From Ailanthus altissimus (Eukaryota; Streptophyta; Magnoliopsida; Sapindales; Simaroubaceae): a stretch of 64,000 nt of DNA. Positions 22,568 to 36,000 of the stretch are shown piece after piece. Every line of letters begins with the position of its first letter. The stretch's first letter is position 1. Location of the stretch: assembly GCA_946807835.1 (NCBI GenBank), contig OX327697.1:23012001-23076000 (forward strand), read 5' to 3'. The position numbers were made by a program, and so were the translations under genes. The notes under the pieces were generated by a model that saw nothing but the letters and a program-made list of their open reading frames with translations, had not been told where the DNA came from and searched no databases.

Positions 22568-24854
22568 TGTTAGAATTTGTGCTCATATGCCATCCCATTG
22601 TTATATCAATATTTTATTTTATAATATTTATACAGTATATCTTTTATTAAATCGCTAATTATAATCATTAAAATGGTTCATTGCTTGTGACACTACAAAC
22701 ATTATATGATCTGAAAAAGTTCAAATTTAGTTTAAAAAAAATTAGATCAATGCTAAGAATTAGCAACACTGAGAACTATAAATGCTAAAGAGTTAGCATC
22801 TTGTAATAATCAGTGAAGTCTAAAAGTTAAAACCTTGTCTGTAATGGTATAAAGACCTGAGAGTACATTAGTAATAACATAATTGCAATAGTTGCAATAA
22901 GTATTAAGAAATGTTGTTATACAAGTCTATTCTCAAATTATATGTTCTTGGTCTTATTCACCAATACGGGTCTGTCGATAGAACTCTTTCTAATAGACCA
23001 GTATATATATACTTAAATGGTCTAAATGGTTATTCTTAGCTAACCATGGGCTTACTAAAAGTTCATATAGCATACAGGTATTAGTAAAGACCGAATACTA
23101 AACAGACTCAACGATGACCCTAATAGATATCCTATGAAGCCGTCAATAGAAGGTCCTCTCGAGTTAAGTAGTATACATAGTCTTTTGACTTGAGTGCCAC
23201 AGTAGGCTTGTAAGTGATCTATCATACTTTGGTTCCACGCATGCCACAGACCTTTCATGGTTTGACCGTTGGGTATGGTCCGATGCTTATAGAGTCTGTT
23301 GTGTACAGATATGGGATCTGTTAACTCACATGGATGAGTTATATATCAGGATACTCCGAGATTGTATCTTAAAAAGTCTTATAGCTATAAACGACTAATC
23401 CGGAAAAAGAGTTTCCCACAGGGTTAAATAATATTGCAAATGTGTTTGCAAATATTGTTTATCAAGATATATGTCTGGAGATAAGTTTGCAGATATGCAC
23501 ATAGGGATTTGACGATGATGATCTATATCCCCACTCTTCCAGGGTATGATTGAGGAAAGATTATACGTATACGCTATGATCTCAACTTGTATAGTTTACT
23601 GCGTTGATTTGTGATATCTGTGACGTATATGTGGGGCATCGATCTCGAACTTATAGAATAGTTATATTTGATAAATCGGGAGTGGACCTAAAGAGTCTCG
23701 CAATATGAAGTGTACTCGTTGTGCACTGGGGCAACATACCGAATTAAATGGTTTGATCCAGTAAATTTCAGCAGACCGGACATTTACTTCGGTCTCCTTC
23801 CGACCGTGCATGTGTCAAGACTTAAGTACATCAATTAGTTAATAATTAATTATTGACCAATGAGATGTTGACACGTGGCACATTATGGGCCAATTATTAT
23901 TTGACTTAAAAATTACAAAAATGACATTATTTGTTGGATAAATAAGATCATTATTTTATTCATTAAAATTTTTATTGAATAAAATAATAATAATAATATA
24001 TTATATTATTATTTAAATAGAAGTCAAACAATTCATTTTATAATCAAATTGGCATTTGTTTCTACTATAATTTAATTTGATTAAATCATTTAATTAATAT
24101 TGATTAAATGATAGATTAAATGCAAATAGATTGCATTAATAAATGGTGGGCCGGACATGTTTCTTGCTAATGAAATAGTGTTTCTCATTTGGCCTAGATT
24201 TAGGCCAAGTTCATTTAAATAATTTCTCATTTTGTTTTGTTTTTATTTAGTTTATTGTAAACAATAATAAACAAAATACTAATGATAAACATTAACCGTA
24301 ATAATAGAGGCCATTATGTAATAAAGTAGGACAAGTGTTGTCCATTAAGTGAAAAACAAACAAATGAACAATATGTTGCCCAATTTTGTGAATGATTCGG
24401 CTAAGGCATTTTGGAGAGAGAAATGTGAAAATTTGTCTACGTGTTAAGGAAAAACTCTTAAGTGTTGAGAGTTTAAAATACACTTCCTTTATTCTTATTC
24501 ATTTTGGCCACTTATACTACAAGGTAGAAGTTAGGATTCAAGTGTTGAATTCTTTGTTGGAAAAGCTATCATTCTAGCTTCTCCAAGCCCACCGTGTTGA
24601 GGAACTAAAATTGTAAACGAGTTGCTTCAAGGCAGGTACTCCGAATCGACAAAAAACCAAAAGCTTGTCAAGGTATTAAATTCTCAATTTTTATGTAGTT
24701 TACATTTATGAGATAGATGTAAAACTTATTGTATTTATCATTAGAAAATTAGTATTCCGCTCATCTGCTGCGCATATATGTATGTGATATGTATACAAAT
24801 TTGAATGAAAGACACAAACTCATATGCATACACCCTAAGTTTAAATTACTCACA
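22568..24854 (+). repeat. Element A 3' LTR
   Basis: It starts tgttagaattt after the polypurine tract (aagtgggag) and ends ctcaca before the target duplication gatat. It is longer than the 5' copy because that copy has lost two blocks. Both LTRs carry an inner short-repeat stretch of AT trinucleotides (here about 23985-24015). Confidence 0.88.
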
Positions 24855-24859
24855 GATAT

Positions 24860-26963
24860 ATGGAGACAACTACTCGGCTAGTTATCAAGAAACGCCAACC
24901 TAAGATCACAATATCCCTCGCGAATCCTACAAACGGAGTTGAGACATATGACAGTTTAAGGGACTCAATCTCCATCTTGTCCAACACGTCCTTTTAGATC
25001 ACCTCTACTGAGCTCTCATTGTCTACCATCACTCAAGTAACCTCACTAGTGCCTATTTTTAGGGTGACTACAAGAGCATCATCATAGGGGAATACAACTC
25101 ATCAATAGTTTTTCTTGATGAATACAATTTAAGAATGTGGGAAAATTGGTTCAAGAGGGGCAAGGTGAGTAATATATATCGATATTCCTTCTATAATATC
25201 TCATGTTATCTCTCGAGTATAGTTCCTCAGCTCTTATAGGTTACTACCCTACTAGGACCTCATAAGATCACATTGACGTGGGCCTCTTAGTGCCCTGACT
25301 TGCACTGAGCATTCCTCACTTCACTGAAGAACTCCTTCAATAGGTTATTTTTGATCAGAGCCTTAATCTATTCTCTTATTTTAAAGTAGTTAGCAGTACC
25401 GTGACCCTTTATGGAAATTGCAATATTTCCACTTATTCTTTCGATTTGGGCTATTCTTTATGGCTAAGGGATTCTAAAGCCACCCATTGTTTTGGATGGC
25501 GAAACAGATGTATCTCTCAATACATGTTCAGTGAGCGGTATGATTAGAACTAAAAAACCTCCATAGTCTGTTGTAGGCTTATCTGATTGAGCTTAAGTGG
25601 CAAGAGGTAACCTTATGGGAGCTTGGTTCTTTTATGGGAGTGGCTTCCTTAGTAAGGATTATGACATTAGAGTAGGCTCAGCTCTCCTTAGTTTCTCTTT
25701 GGGCTGAGAGCTATCTCTCATATCTTCTTGCCTGTTCATTATGGACTTCTCATTTATCTCGATCTGCTTCAAGGCTCTAGTATAGGCCTCATTATAGATA
25801 TTTTACTCCGACTCTTAGAAAGTGAACCATAGCTTTCCAAGTTGGATATTCTTTTGAAAGTTGATAAGTGTTTTCTTAGCATAAAAAACACCCATATCAG
25901 TAACCTCATTGTGAAACTTCTGCATAAAGTCCTTAAGCGGCTCGAACTTTCTTTATCTAACATATATCAAGGTAGAAGGGTCCTTAGGTTTATCACATAC
26001 ATACTGAAATTGAAAGACGAATGCCTAAGACAGCTTATCAAAGCTACATACCGATTTAGGCTCGAAGCTTCAAAACCAAGCTTGACATTTTCCACAAAAA
26101 TTATAGGGAAACATGTTGCATATAGCATCTTCTTGCACGCTTTGGAACAACATATGGTCTTTGTAGAGCTCTTAGTAAGCTACTTGGTTGGTTCTTCTCT
26201 CGTAGTTAGTAATTCATAGCATACGAACTTAAGAGACAGTAGAGTACTCTTAATTCCTTTTGTAAAATGGGATATAACCTCAAAGGGCTAAGGTTAGTGA
26301 CAACATCCTTAGCTTAACAAATGTTCTTTTGGGTTCTGTTGGTGCTTATTAACTTTAGGAGCTTGGCTGTGGTGCTACTTACCTTAGCATCTTTTACTTC
26401 TTTGTGAGCTAGCATTTATCATTGAAAGAGTCCCAAAGGTCACCTATAAGAGGTTCTTTTAATAATCTTTTACTCGCTTTTTCTGATCTACTTTCTACAG
26501 TTGAGCGAAGCTTTATATGGGTATCAGAAATAGATTTGCTCTTGTTGGCTTATCCAATTTTCCTGGACTCTCAAAGCAATGGCTTTTAGTTTGTTCAAGG
26601 TAAGAGCAGGTAAGAGTAACTTGTGTTCGCCCATAAGTCTTTTCTCTGGCCTCCGGTGATACTAGTCAAGATATATTGGAACTCTTTTACAAACTCCTCA
26701 AATTGCATCTGGGTGACCAGAGCATCTCCATCAGGTGGTCTGTTAGGTGACCTTGAAGTGTTCCCATAGACTTGTTTAAGGAAACTTTGCATAGTTCATC
26801 CAAGTCTTCAGCTACTCTCTTAATAGGCGAATTTCTAATCAAAGCTCCAGTTTCCTTTGACATTTCAAACATGTTGAAGGGTTTGTACAAACCTTTGGCT
26901 GGTCAGACTTGGCATAACATCTATAGACAAGGCTTTTTTCAACTTCTAATAGACAGCGCCAGA
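24860..26963 (-). pseudogene. Element F gag, zinc knuckle and protease remnant
   Basis: Read on the minus strand from 26963. The first frames (26890-26595) are the gag N-terminus. Around 26160-26070 lies a gag-domain stretch reading LFQSVQEDAICNMFPYNFCG, typical of the retrotransposon gag core. Around 25425-25365 is a knuckle-like KYCNFHKGHGTANYF with the last Cys lost. Near 25040-24990 is a protease remnant, VDNESSVEVI, in place of the usual D-S/T-G box. Stops and frameshifts are frequent. The frame then runs into the insertion site of element A, and the rest of pol is at 12464-10016. Confidence 0.68.
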
Positions 26964-27622
26964 TGTTAGGGATCAATTTTTGGCCCAATAAAGGCTAGCG
27001 CTAAAACTAGTGTGAGAGAAATAAGAGTGAAGTCCGAGGTTGTTGGGCCTCTTGTTGCCAAAGGTCAAGTTTAGTTTGGATCGATGAGGAATCTAGAAAT
27101 GAGTCGAGAGTAGGTCGAACACCAAGTTGGAGCTAGGTGACTTTGAACTACAGGCTAGGCAGATTGAGGGGGCTTAGGCAAACTTAAGGATTACAAAGAA
27201 AATAAGGTCAATGATTGGTACCGACGAGGTGAACAAGCCTCCGACGCTCAAGTCAGATGGCTACTGTATGGAGAACGTTTTCTCCATAGAGAAGGTGTAG
27301 AAAATTCTAGAGAGAAGAATGAGAGTTTCTCTACTAAAGAGTTTTCAAAATTCAAAAATGTGTGTTATTTCTTACCACCTTTCACTTTTTGAGATAAAAC
27401 TTGAGCTTGAAGGGTACTAGCCTAAAGATTTTCTTTCAAGGGAGACATGTGACAGACTACTATTAGAGAACAGCCCCTATATAAGGGGTATTTTAGAGAA
27501 CTTTATTTAAAGGGTCAAAGTGTTATTTGTCCTCTCCTAACATTTGAAGTACTACGAATATTGGTGATTAATCACTTTTAAAACTATTAGGTTGAGTTAG
27601 TGAGACTTGGAAGCATTAAAGG
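26964..27622 (-). repeat. Element F right LTR (5' LTR, truncated)
   Basis: It begins tgttagggatc, next to the gypsy-type primer-binding region on the inner side, and matches the left LTR from 7769. The match ends at about 27622, roughly 110 bp short of the proposed end of the left copy, so the outer part has been lost. Confidence 0.65.
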
Positions 27623-28634
27623 TACTGTGTGTGAGGAGAAATTAGGTAAGCAAGAAACTAATTGAATGGCTAGGGATGCTCTTAAAAATTGTTTGAAGAT
27701 CTCAAGAGTTTTTAGTTATTGTGTGTTGAGTTGAATGAACAATGAGCTAATGTAGTGTGTTTATTTATAGTGTGTAATTCCTAACACATATTAGAATATG
27801 AAATTATGAATTTAAATCTAAGTATGATTTAATTAAACTATAATCAATAAAAACTCTAATCTATTTGGGCCTAACAAAAAGATTTTCATTACCTTATTGA
27901 TATATTATAAGAAAAAAGAAAGTGCTTCGACAAAGGACTTGCCCACGTTATAAATTTAAGAGGCATTTTAACTCATATTTTGCAAACAATTCTTTTGAAA
28001 AATTATAAAAAAATTGCTTAGATTTATAGGATATAATTCAAATATAATTTCACCCGAAAAAATCTTTTTCAATACTTTTAACTTGAAAATCATGCTGCTC
28101 TCTCAAAAATTTTTTTATTAGTATCACAACTGTGTCAATTACTATTTCTAAATTAATTATATTTCTCTATTTTAATATTTTGTATTTATTATAATTTTAT
28201 TAACATAATACAAATAAATAATTATAATAAATTTAAAGGCATCCATTGCCATTAACACTCTCACCGTGAAAATTATTCTTAAAGAGCATTTTCTTTTTCT
28301 TTTTTTTGTTAGTGTTATTGTTTTCCAAACACAAATAGTGCCATTTCCCTTTACTTTCTCTTTCTAATAGTAAACGTCTTACCTTGTAGTGCAGTACACG
28401 TGCAGATACTTATGAGGTTCCGTAGACCATTACACTCAGACACTCAGAAACGGCAACGTTGCGGATCCCACTACCACAAATTCACAAGATTCTATTCAAA
28501 ATTACGACCCCACTGGAATCCCAACTACAAATAACGGTCAACAAAAAAAACAAAGTAATAACTTGAACAATAACTTCTTTTTTTTTTAAAAAAAACACCG
28601 TTTTGTTTCCAAGAAATTTGCAAGCAATTCTGGC
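27623..28634 (+). promoter_or_regulatory. Upstream region of the CtpA gene
   Basis: This roughly 1-kb AT-rich region lies between the truncated F LTR and the start codon. A G-box core CACGTG at 28397-28402 (context acacgtgc) could bind bZIP/bHLH factors and fits a light-linked chloroplast gene. The part nearest the LTR (about 27650-27830) looks like an old LTR fragment, with tttatagtgtgtaattcctaaca. No transcription start can be fixed from sequence alone. Confidence 0.4.
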
Positions 28635-31600
28635 ATGGAGCGTCTGTGCCCAAATATCATTTCTCCAAAATCACCAAATCCCATTTCAGTGAAGCTCTTT
28701 CCGCATCGTTATTGGTGTTCAAATCGTTGTACGAGCAAGAAATGGAGCGTGTCAATGCCTTGTGCCTCATATAATGCTAAAGCGGAGTCCAAGCCGCAGT
28801 TGGATAAGGAATGTTTGATTAAATCTATTGCAAAAGGGTTTCTGGGTTTTGCTGCCGGCGCCGCAGCTCTCGTGTCAATTTGCTGTGACTCTCCGGCTTT
28901 TGCAGAATCTTTAACGGTTGCCTTTCCCGTTTCCCGCGCTCCTGAGGTGATCGTTTTTATTTTTCTTATTGGTTATTTTTAGTTATAAATTATAATTCTT
29001 GTTTTTTTTGTTCGAATTTTAACTGTTTGCTATTTATTTTTAGTTTAAGTTGCTTTGCTGTTCACTGGATATTTTTGGTTGTGATATGAGTTGCTAAGTA
29101 AATGAGGTTCTTTTTTAGGTGAATACAGTTCAGAGAACTCTCGTTGAAGCTTGGGGTTTAATTAGAGAAACATTTGTTGACCCAACTTTTAATCATCAAG
29201 GTATCGGAATATTTCATTTCTCCATTTAGCCAATCTTGTCTGAGAAAGAACAATTTTCAAAGAAAATTTGATGTGAATTTGTTGTATAGCTTCAGGGGAA
29301 CAAGGGAAAGATGATAATTTGACAAAAATAAATTATTCTAGACATAGTGTATGTGTTTCATAATTTGAAACTACAAGATACTGGGGTTATTTCTTTTACT
29401 CATTTAAATTGTGGTGAAGCAACTGTTAATAGGATGAATTTTAAGATGATTATTTTAATTGCAGATTGGGATTCAAAGTTGCAGCAGACTATGGTGGAAA
29501 TGTTTCCATTAAGGTCAGCTGATGCGGCATATAACAAAATCAGTGGGATGCTTTCAACTCTTGGAGATCCTTTTACTCGAATTATTAGTCCAAAGGTTGT
29601 GCAAGTGTTTCCTACTATTTTCTTTCACATCCGTTTTACATTGACTCAAGCTCAGTTGGAAGTTGATTTTGTCACTTGTTAGTTCATATGGCAATGACAT
29701 TTCTTAATTGTTTGTATTAGGTTTAACTTAGCACTACACGACGATAGCATCTTCTAAATCGGCAGATATGTGTAATTGTTGTGAATCTGTGTAACAAGGG
29801 TATTTTCTTACAGGAGTACCAAAGTTTCAGAATTGGAAGTGATGGAAATTTGCAAGGAGTTGGTCTCTTCATAAGTGTTGAACCAAGAACAGGGCATTTG
29901 GTAAGTGATAAGAAAAAATATCTGTCTAGTCCTTCTAGTGACGAGTAACCCCGTGAAATTTTATTCAATGCCTATGTATAGGTTGTGTCAACATCTTATA
30001 GAGTCCAAGTTAATCACAGGAGCAAAGATGTTTCATGCATTTTTGTGAGGCAAAATTCTAGTGATTTTATTTCATCTCTACAGTGGCAGTAAACCCTCAC
30101 ACTTGATTCTCATTAACTGTTCATCTGGAGTTTAAATCTTCTATATTGGTGGACTGAAATTTCTATTAAGTTGCCACTATAGTTGTGAGATATTTTGGCA
30201 TCTAAGATTGCTTATATGAACTAAGACATCTCGCTTATCTTCTTTCATGCTGCAACTTACATAAAGATGTGTTGGAAAAAGTGAGAAATGATAAGTGTTT
30301 ATTGGTTGTACCTCATTGTTACATTGGAGAAAATAGATTTAACAAAAAGGGATCACAATCTGATTACATTAAGTTCTCGCTGGATTTTTGTTATATATTT
30401 CTTTGTTTTAATCTTGGCGAACAGCTTAAGATGTGTAAGGTAATGCTTTTTTTATTTATTTTTAACCTTTGTGATATGTTCTTAAGTAAGAATTCTCATT
30501 ACCAGTAACCAACATGTAAAACTCTTCGAGTGAGTTATCATATATGTTCACGCACGACTGTGTTTTTCATTTTTTTTTCAGTTTTTTCTCTTGAACTGCA
30601 GGTTATTTTGTCTTGCATAGAAGGTAGCCCAGCAGCTCGTTCAGGCATACAGGAAGGAGATGAGTTGATTGAGATTAATGGTGTTCTACTGATAATACAT
30701 CCAACCTTTTTTCATCATATAGCTGATTATAAAGTCCCATGTCATGCATATATGATAGAACTAGATCATATCACATGCCCCCCACAAGAGAAATAATTCT
30801 TTTGTATTCATAAGCTGACATCATTGTTAATCTGAAATTCATTTCTTATTATCTTAAATTATTGTCAAGTACTAAAACTAGAATAGCTTCCATCCTTAGT
30901 TAGGAGACATGGCATATTGCTTTCTTGAAGTGCTCCTGAAACTGCTAGTGCAATGTGGCTGAAAAGCAATTGTTGCTTTCTTATAAAAGAACAACAGGAG
31001 AACCACTTGTTTATATCAGTTAAAATTTCGAGTTTCTCAATTTATCTTTTTGAGGAAATAACCCAAAATTTAGGTCCCATAATTTCTATCAAAAGTGTCA
31101 GTGAAAAAGCCTTCTCTGAGTATAATAGGAGCCAGTATGTATGTTTTATGATGTAGAGTAAATTTCGTTATTACTTGTACCAGAGGGTCTATTGTTTATT
31201 CAGTTGCTTTCACAATTCTTCAAGTCTAACACACTTAGGTTGAGATTCATCCTTGTTTTGTTTAGATTTCCATTGCTTTAAACTGACTCTGAGCTCTTCT
31301 ACAAATAGTTTGGAATACTGAGGCATCAGACTTGAATTCTTTTAGAATAAATTTTCTTTACCTTCTTGGAACTAATTGGCCCTTTTTTTGTCTCATTAAA
31401 TGTCATCATGTAATTCTTTTGATTGATTAAAATTTGTTTTACTTTCCAGAGAGCTAGGATGTTTCCTTATAAAATGAAAAGGCATAGTTTATGATCATCT
31501 TAATTCCAATGGTTGGTTACTTAACATCAAAGTTTATTGTCTTAATTCCAACTGCTGTTTGTGGGACAATAGGGGAGAGGCTTGATGGTATTGATAGCGA

Positions 31601-34599
31601 GGCAGCAGCTCTGAAGCTAAGAGGGCGTGCTGGTACATCGGTTAGAGTAAAAGTTCACAGTGTAATTATCTACTTTTGTCTTCATAACATGAAACCATTA
31701 TATTCCATCTATATATTCTCAATATAATTTTGTTCTCTATAGATTTGGACTGCTCTGATCTTGGATACATCTACATTTATCTCTGCAGTATTGCTTCAAA
31801 GTTGAAATATAGGGCTTCTGTATATGGGATACTAACAGTTCTAATGTATCTGTGGTATGAAATATATGTGTGCAGTATGTTTCGGTAAAATTTAGTTCTT
31901 TATCACATGGTATCCTCACATGAGCCTACTCTTTTCCCCTTCATGTTTTCTTGTAAAATACCCTTCTTCAGAAGATATATCTAAGCGAAGGACTCACCTC
32001 AAGTTGCCGGATCGTAGGCAGTATTGAGTTTCTGTTTTGCTAGAAACATTCAGGTTATGTAATGCTGAGGGTTTATGAGACAAGCATTATGTCTGATGTA
32101 ACCATTTACTAAAGATTAAGTGACCTTAAGGAAGGGAAAACAAAATAGAAAATCCTTGTCGGGGATGTGAAACCAAAATTCGATGTTTCCAATTACTGCT
32201 AATTGCTTGCGGTAACTAATTTATGCTATGTTCACCAGGGAAAAGATATGGGAATTGATTCCAGTATCAGAGAGGTATTAAACCTTCCATTTTTGGAAAT
32301 TACACGTCATTGATTAATTATGTTTTGTCATTGATTTCCATGAGACTCCACAAACAAGATTGTTAGTTTCATGCTATACTCGGTCTCAATGATATATTTC
32401 TTTTCTGACTAATTATCTGGAAACATATCCCATCTGATTGAAGGTCAACCTGGCTCGTGAGTACATTAAGCTTTCCCCAATATCTCGTGCTATCATCCCT
32501 CATAGAACCCAAGATGGACGTTTAACAAAGACTGGTTATGTGAAGCTGTCAGCTTTCTCGCAGGTAGTAAAACTGGCCTTGAACTTGAATCCAACTTATC
32601 AGATTGAACGTTGAATGATATTCCATGTTTTTCATCCGAAATTTATAAACCCTCTGCATCATTTTGACAGACTGCAGCTACTGATATGGCAAATGCAATT
32701 CATGAATTGGAAACTCAGGGAGTACACTCATACATCCTTGATTTGAGGAACAATCCAGTACTTAGTTTTTCATTCTGCTAGTTGTAAGTTTTGAACAATT
32801 TCTCATCTGGCTTCGCGTTTAGGTTATTCATGGCATTTTTCCTTTGTTTAATCATTCCAGGGGGGTCTGGTTAAAGCTGGACTTGATGTTGCCCAAATAT
32901 GGCTGGATGGTGATGAGACTCTTGTGAACACAATCGACAGGGAGGGCCATATGTCACCTATTAATATGGTCAATGGGCATGCAATAACTCATGATCCACT
33001 TGTTGTACTTGTAAGTATTAAAACTAGATATATTGAAGTCCCTTATTAAAAAGTACCCTTCAGTTTATTTTTTTTAGTATGTAATAGAACTGAAAATTCT
33101 AATGTTATGTATGCATTTAGCTTGCCATATAGATATGATTTCTCAGCATCTACACAATAAGTATATCAAATTTATGGTAGCTTATTTTGTTAGGACCAAA
33201 GCTGGATGAGGGCTTTGCAATGCACTGATACACATAACATACACACAAACTTGCATACAATGGATTCCGCCCTTGCAAATAAAAGCACAAAGTATAACTG
33301 GGGCTAAGTCAACAATCAATTTAAGCACTGAATTGACCAATTTTAACCTGTTCACAGGGAACTTAAATTCTCTTTGGGTTTCAGGTTCCATCAATCTTAG
33401 AAAAGATTATGGATTACATTTTTCGTTCATACGTTATAGTTTACAATTACTTGCATTTTGAGGTATTGTGGTGGGTATTCAGGCTCTTTAAAACACATAT
33501 GCACTTGTATTACCATTGAAATTTCATATTCCCAAATCTGTAAACGATGCAGCTTGTCCTTTGTATTGTGTTGCTGATTTTTATATAACTATTGAACTGA
33601 AACCTGGCTTTCAGATTTTCCAATTTGAAACAGGTCCTCAGAAACTTGTATTTCATGCATGCTGCTTTGAGACAATCCTTAGAAAAACATTTTCTAGTTC
33701 CATGTGCATTGATTTGTTTTTCTTAGTCCTTCTACATTACGCTCTTGCCTTTGTCGTTTTTCCCTGAAACTTTTACCGCTTGAAACAGGTCAATGAAGGT
33801 AGTGCAAGTGCAAGTGAGATTTTAGCGGGGGCATTGCATGACAATGGCAGAGCCATCCTTGTGGGCCACAAAACCTTTGGCAAAGGCAAAATTCAGGTAT
33901 TTGGTCAAGGCTTATCTCCTAACAAGATTAAATGAAAAACACTTAGAAAGAGCAGTCAACTTTCTACAGCTTATCAAAATGCTAGGATCCTAACAGTATT
34001 GAATCTAATGCATAAGATCTAAAATGAAAATCTGTACAAAAATGTGATGAATGGAGGTGGCTTCTGATATTTCACTTGAAGTTGCATGATCTAGTTGGTA
34101 TTTAAGAATATACTTTTTATGGGTCGTCTCACAGAGTCACAATCTCTGTTCTTCCAATCACTCCAGGCATCCATATCTCTTACCATGTTGTTTGCATATT
34201 TTGTTTATGATATTGATATAGAACTTTTTATCACAAGACCTTGAGCGCACAAGATGATTTTGAATGTCATTTTGACAGATCTTTTCAGTTTAAACTTACT
34301 CTGATTGATTGATTTTATGTTGCATGGTTTCTGAATCATTCATGATACAGAGTGTCACAGAGTTACACGATGGATCAGCTCTGTTTGTCACAGTTGCAAA
34401 GTATCTATCACCTGCACTTCATGACATAGATCAGGTTGGCATAACTCCTGATGTGCAGTGCACAACAGATATGCTGAACTCACCCAAGGAATCATTGTTA
34501 AAGGACAAGAGCTCAGTCTCTTCTCTCGAAGCTGATTCCTGCGTCATGGTAGCGGAGCATGAGTTGGATATTCAAGAGTCCAAAGGGACTGCTTCTTGA
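28635..34599 (+). CDS. CTPA: C-terminal processing peptidase, chloroplast lumen (CtpA family, S41), 12 exons
   Basis: Proposed exons: 28635-28946, 29119-29200, 29465-29595, 29814-29900, 30602-30680, 31573-31661, 32239-32274, 32444-32563, 32671-32757, 32861-33010, 33789-33896, 34351-34599. All have GT/AG junctions and join into 1530 nt (509 aa). Residues 1-90 look like a bipartite transit peptide: a basic Ser-rich start, a hydrophobic stretch (about 67-83) and a lumenal cleavage site SPAFA ending at 90. There is no twin Arg, so Sec-type import is likely. A PDZ domain (about 190-262, [20 protein letters not shown]) precedes the S41 core. Ser398 ([10 protein letters not shown]), Asp409 and Lys423 (TFGKGK) keep the +11/+25 spacing of E. 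coli Tsp and, for Ser/Lys, algal D1 protease. Family members trim the C-terminus of photosystem II D1 in the thylakoid lumen. Plants have about three paralogues; which one this is, and whether it processes D1, is not shown here. Confidence 0.92.
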
Positions 34600-36000
34600 T
34601 AGAGAAAGATCATCAAATGTACATACTTGAGGGAGGGGGAATCATCAAAAGTATCTGCATATGCTTGTACATGTGCTTGTATAGCAGTAAGATCTATCAT
34701 AGTAAAATAGTTGAACACAATCTCGTACGGTTCTTGTTAATTATTTACAAAATCTTTATCATTTGCATATTAACAGCGGTAAGACTAATTCAATCTCAAC
34801 GTATGAAAGTAGCCTATGATTCCACCATTCTGGGAACATGTAACCATGTTCTGAAATTTACCCATGATTTCAATAACCTTCCATGATTATGAACATGGTG
34901 AGTGGCATTTGTGAAGAATAAACGCAACACTTGGTTAGGTCTCTAAACTTACCAAACTCAAATTTAGTTTCTGAAACACTATCACCAGATACTGTAAAAG
35001 TTTAGAAGCATTTAACTTTCATTACCAAATTGTGGTAAAACTTTAATGACAGTAAATATGTTAAATTCATTTTTTAATCTCGCATTTATTCTCTATACTT
35101 AAATTGTTAAGAAGCGGTGTATAGATCGCCTTTGGTTATTCCTCAATAGCAAGATCAACTAGGGATAAATTTCTACCAGCAGCAAGCATGAGTACAACTA
35201 CCTATTCATTAACACAATTCACTAAAGGGCATCCACATCATTGTCTCCATCACCATGCACGAGCATACTTGGACTTCAATTCGTTCTTATTATGTTTACA
35301 ATATGTCTTGACATGAAAACAAAAAAGTTAATAGTAATAATAATTATTCATAAACATGCCACCACCCCTAAGCACACAATTTAGAACTTCATATATCCTC
35401 TCAACTTGTCATAGATGCAGAAAGTTACCTGATATGGTCAGAATGGTGCTATACTCTTCAATCTTTTTCGAATTTTGCTAGTTATAATCTCAACTTTTGA
35501 AAAGTAACACGGACATTAAACAATCTCTTGTCTCAACTTCCAACTTCTTATATATAACCAAAAAAAGAAAAGAAAAAGTCTTGCCAAACTTAATTTGGGA
35601 ACTTGTAATTTTTTAAACTAAGAAATGCATTACTCAACTACATTTACACGCCCACAAATACATGGCTTGATGAAATATATTAGGTTATTTCCAATGCCAG
35701 GTAAATGACCGAGTATGTTTGTGAACAGTCACCAATATCGATCCTTGTTTAGAATAGAACATTACAGGCAATGCAATTGACCATCAAGTGCCCTATGATT
35801 GACTTAATTTATATCTTTACATTATAAGGTTCCATTAACGATTAGAATTATTTGCTTTGATTTTATGTATAATATCACCCGAAAAAAAACAGCGATTCAA
35901 CAGCTAGTGATTTTTATGTCATATGCATGTCATATAACATATCATCAACTGGGGTAATTATTTTATGAAGATAAGGTGTAAATTCCTGAAGAAATAATAA
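34600..36000. other. Downstream flank of the CtpA gene, no gene seen
   Basis: The first few hundred bases should hold the 3' UTR, but I see no decisive polyadenylation signal. The 96-codon frame at 34596-34886 overlaps the stop region and resembles nothing known. The rest is AT-rich intergenic DNA without a recognisable element. Confidence 0.5.

Larger units (their letters stand above)
12470..24854 (+). mobile_element. Element A: Ty1/copia retrotransposon with over 2-kb LTRs, nested in F
   Basis: A has LTRs at 12470-14636 and 22568-24854 and a tRNA-Met primer-binding site at 14640. A broken gag-pol follows (15897-22553) in the copia order gag-PR-IN-RT-RH, with a polypurine tract (aagtgggag) before the 3' LTR. 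An exact 5-bp target duplication gatat flanks it (12465-12469 and 24855-24859). The flanking DNA on both sides is minus-strand gypsy pol, which shows A jumped into F. A family L solo LTR (17238-19956) interrupts its integrase region. A shares its leader, gag and pol layout with element C, so both belong to one lineage. Long LTRs and gag style suggest Angela/Tork relatives, but that is a guess. Confidence 0.88.
7769..27622 (-). mobile_element. Element F: decayed Ty3/gypsy LTR retrotransposon, host of element A
   Basis: F reads on the minus strand. Its 5' LTR is at 26964-27622, followed by gag, a CCHC-like knuckle and protease (26963-24860). The + strand copia element A then interrupts it, and RT, RNase H and the start of integrase follow (12464-10016). 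Its 3' LTR is at 7769-8571. The order gag-PR-RT-RH-IN defines Ty3/gypsy. The integrase core is missing and other LTR-like fragments occupy 8573-10015. Next to the 5' LTR, the minus strand reads TGGCGCTGTCTATTAG, like the TGGCGCCGTCTG sequence often seen at this position in plant gypsy elements. The polyprotein has many stops and frameshifts, so F cannot move on its own. Confidence 0.75.

Noticed and set aside
30269..30508. Open frames inside introns of the CtpA gene (also 31491-31727, 33273-33767)
   Set aside because: They lie in introns or run past good splice donors. The spliced reading explains the conserved protein without them.
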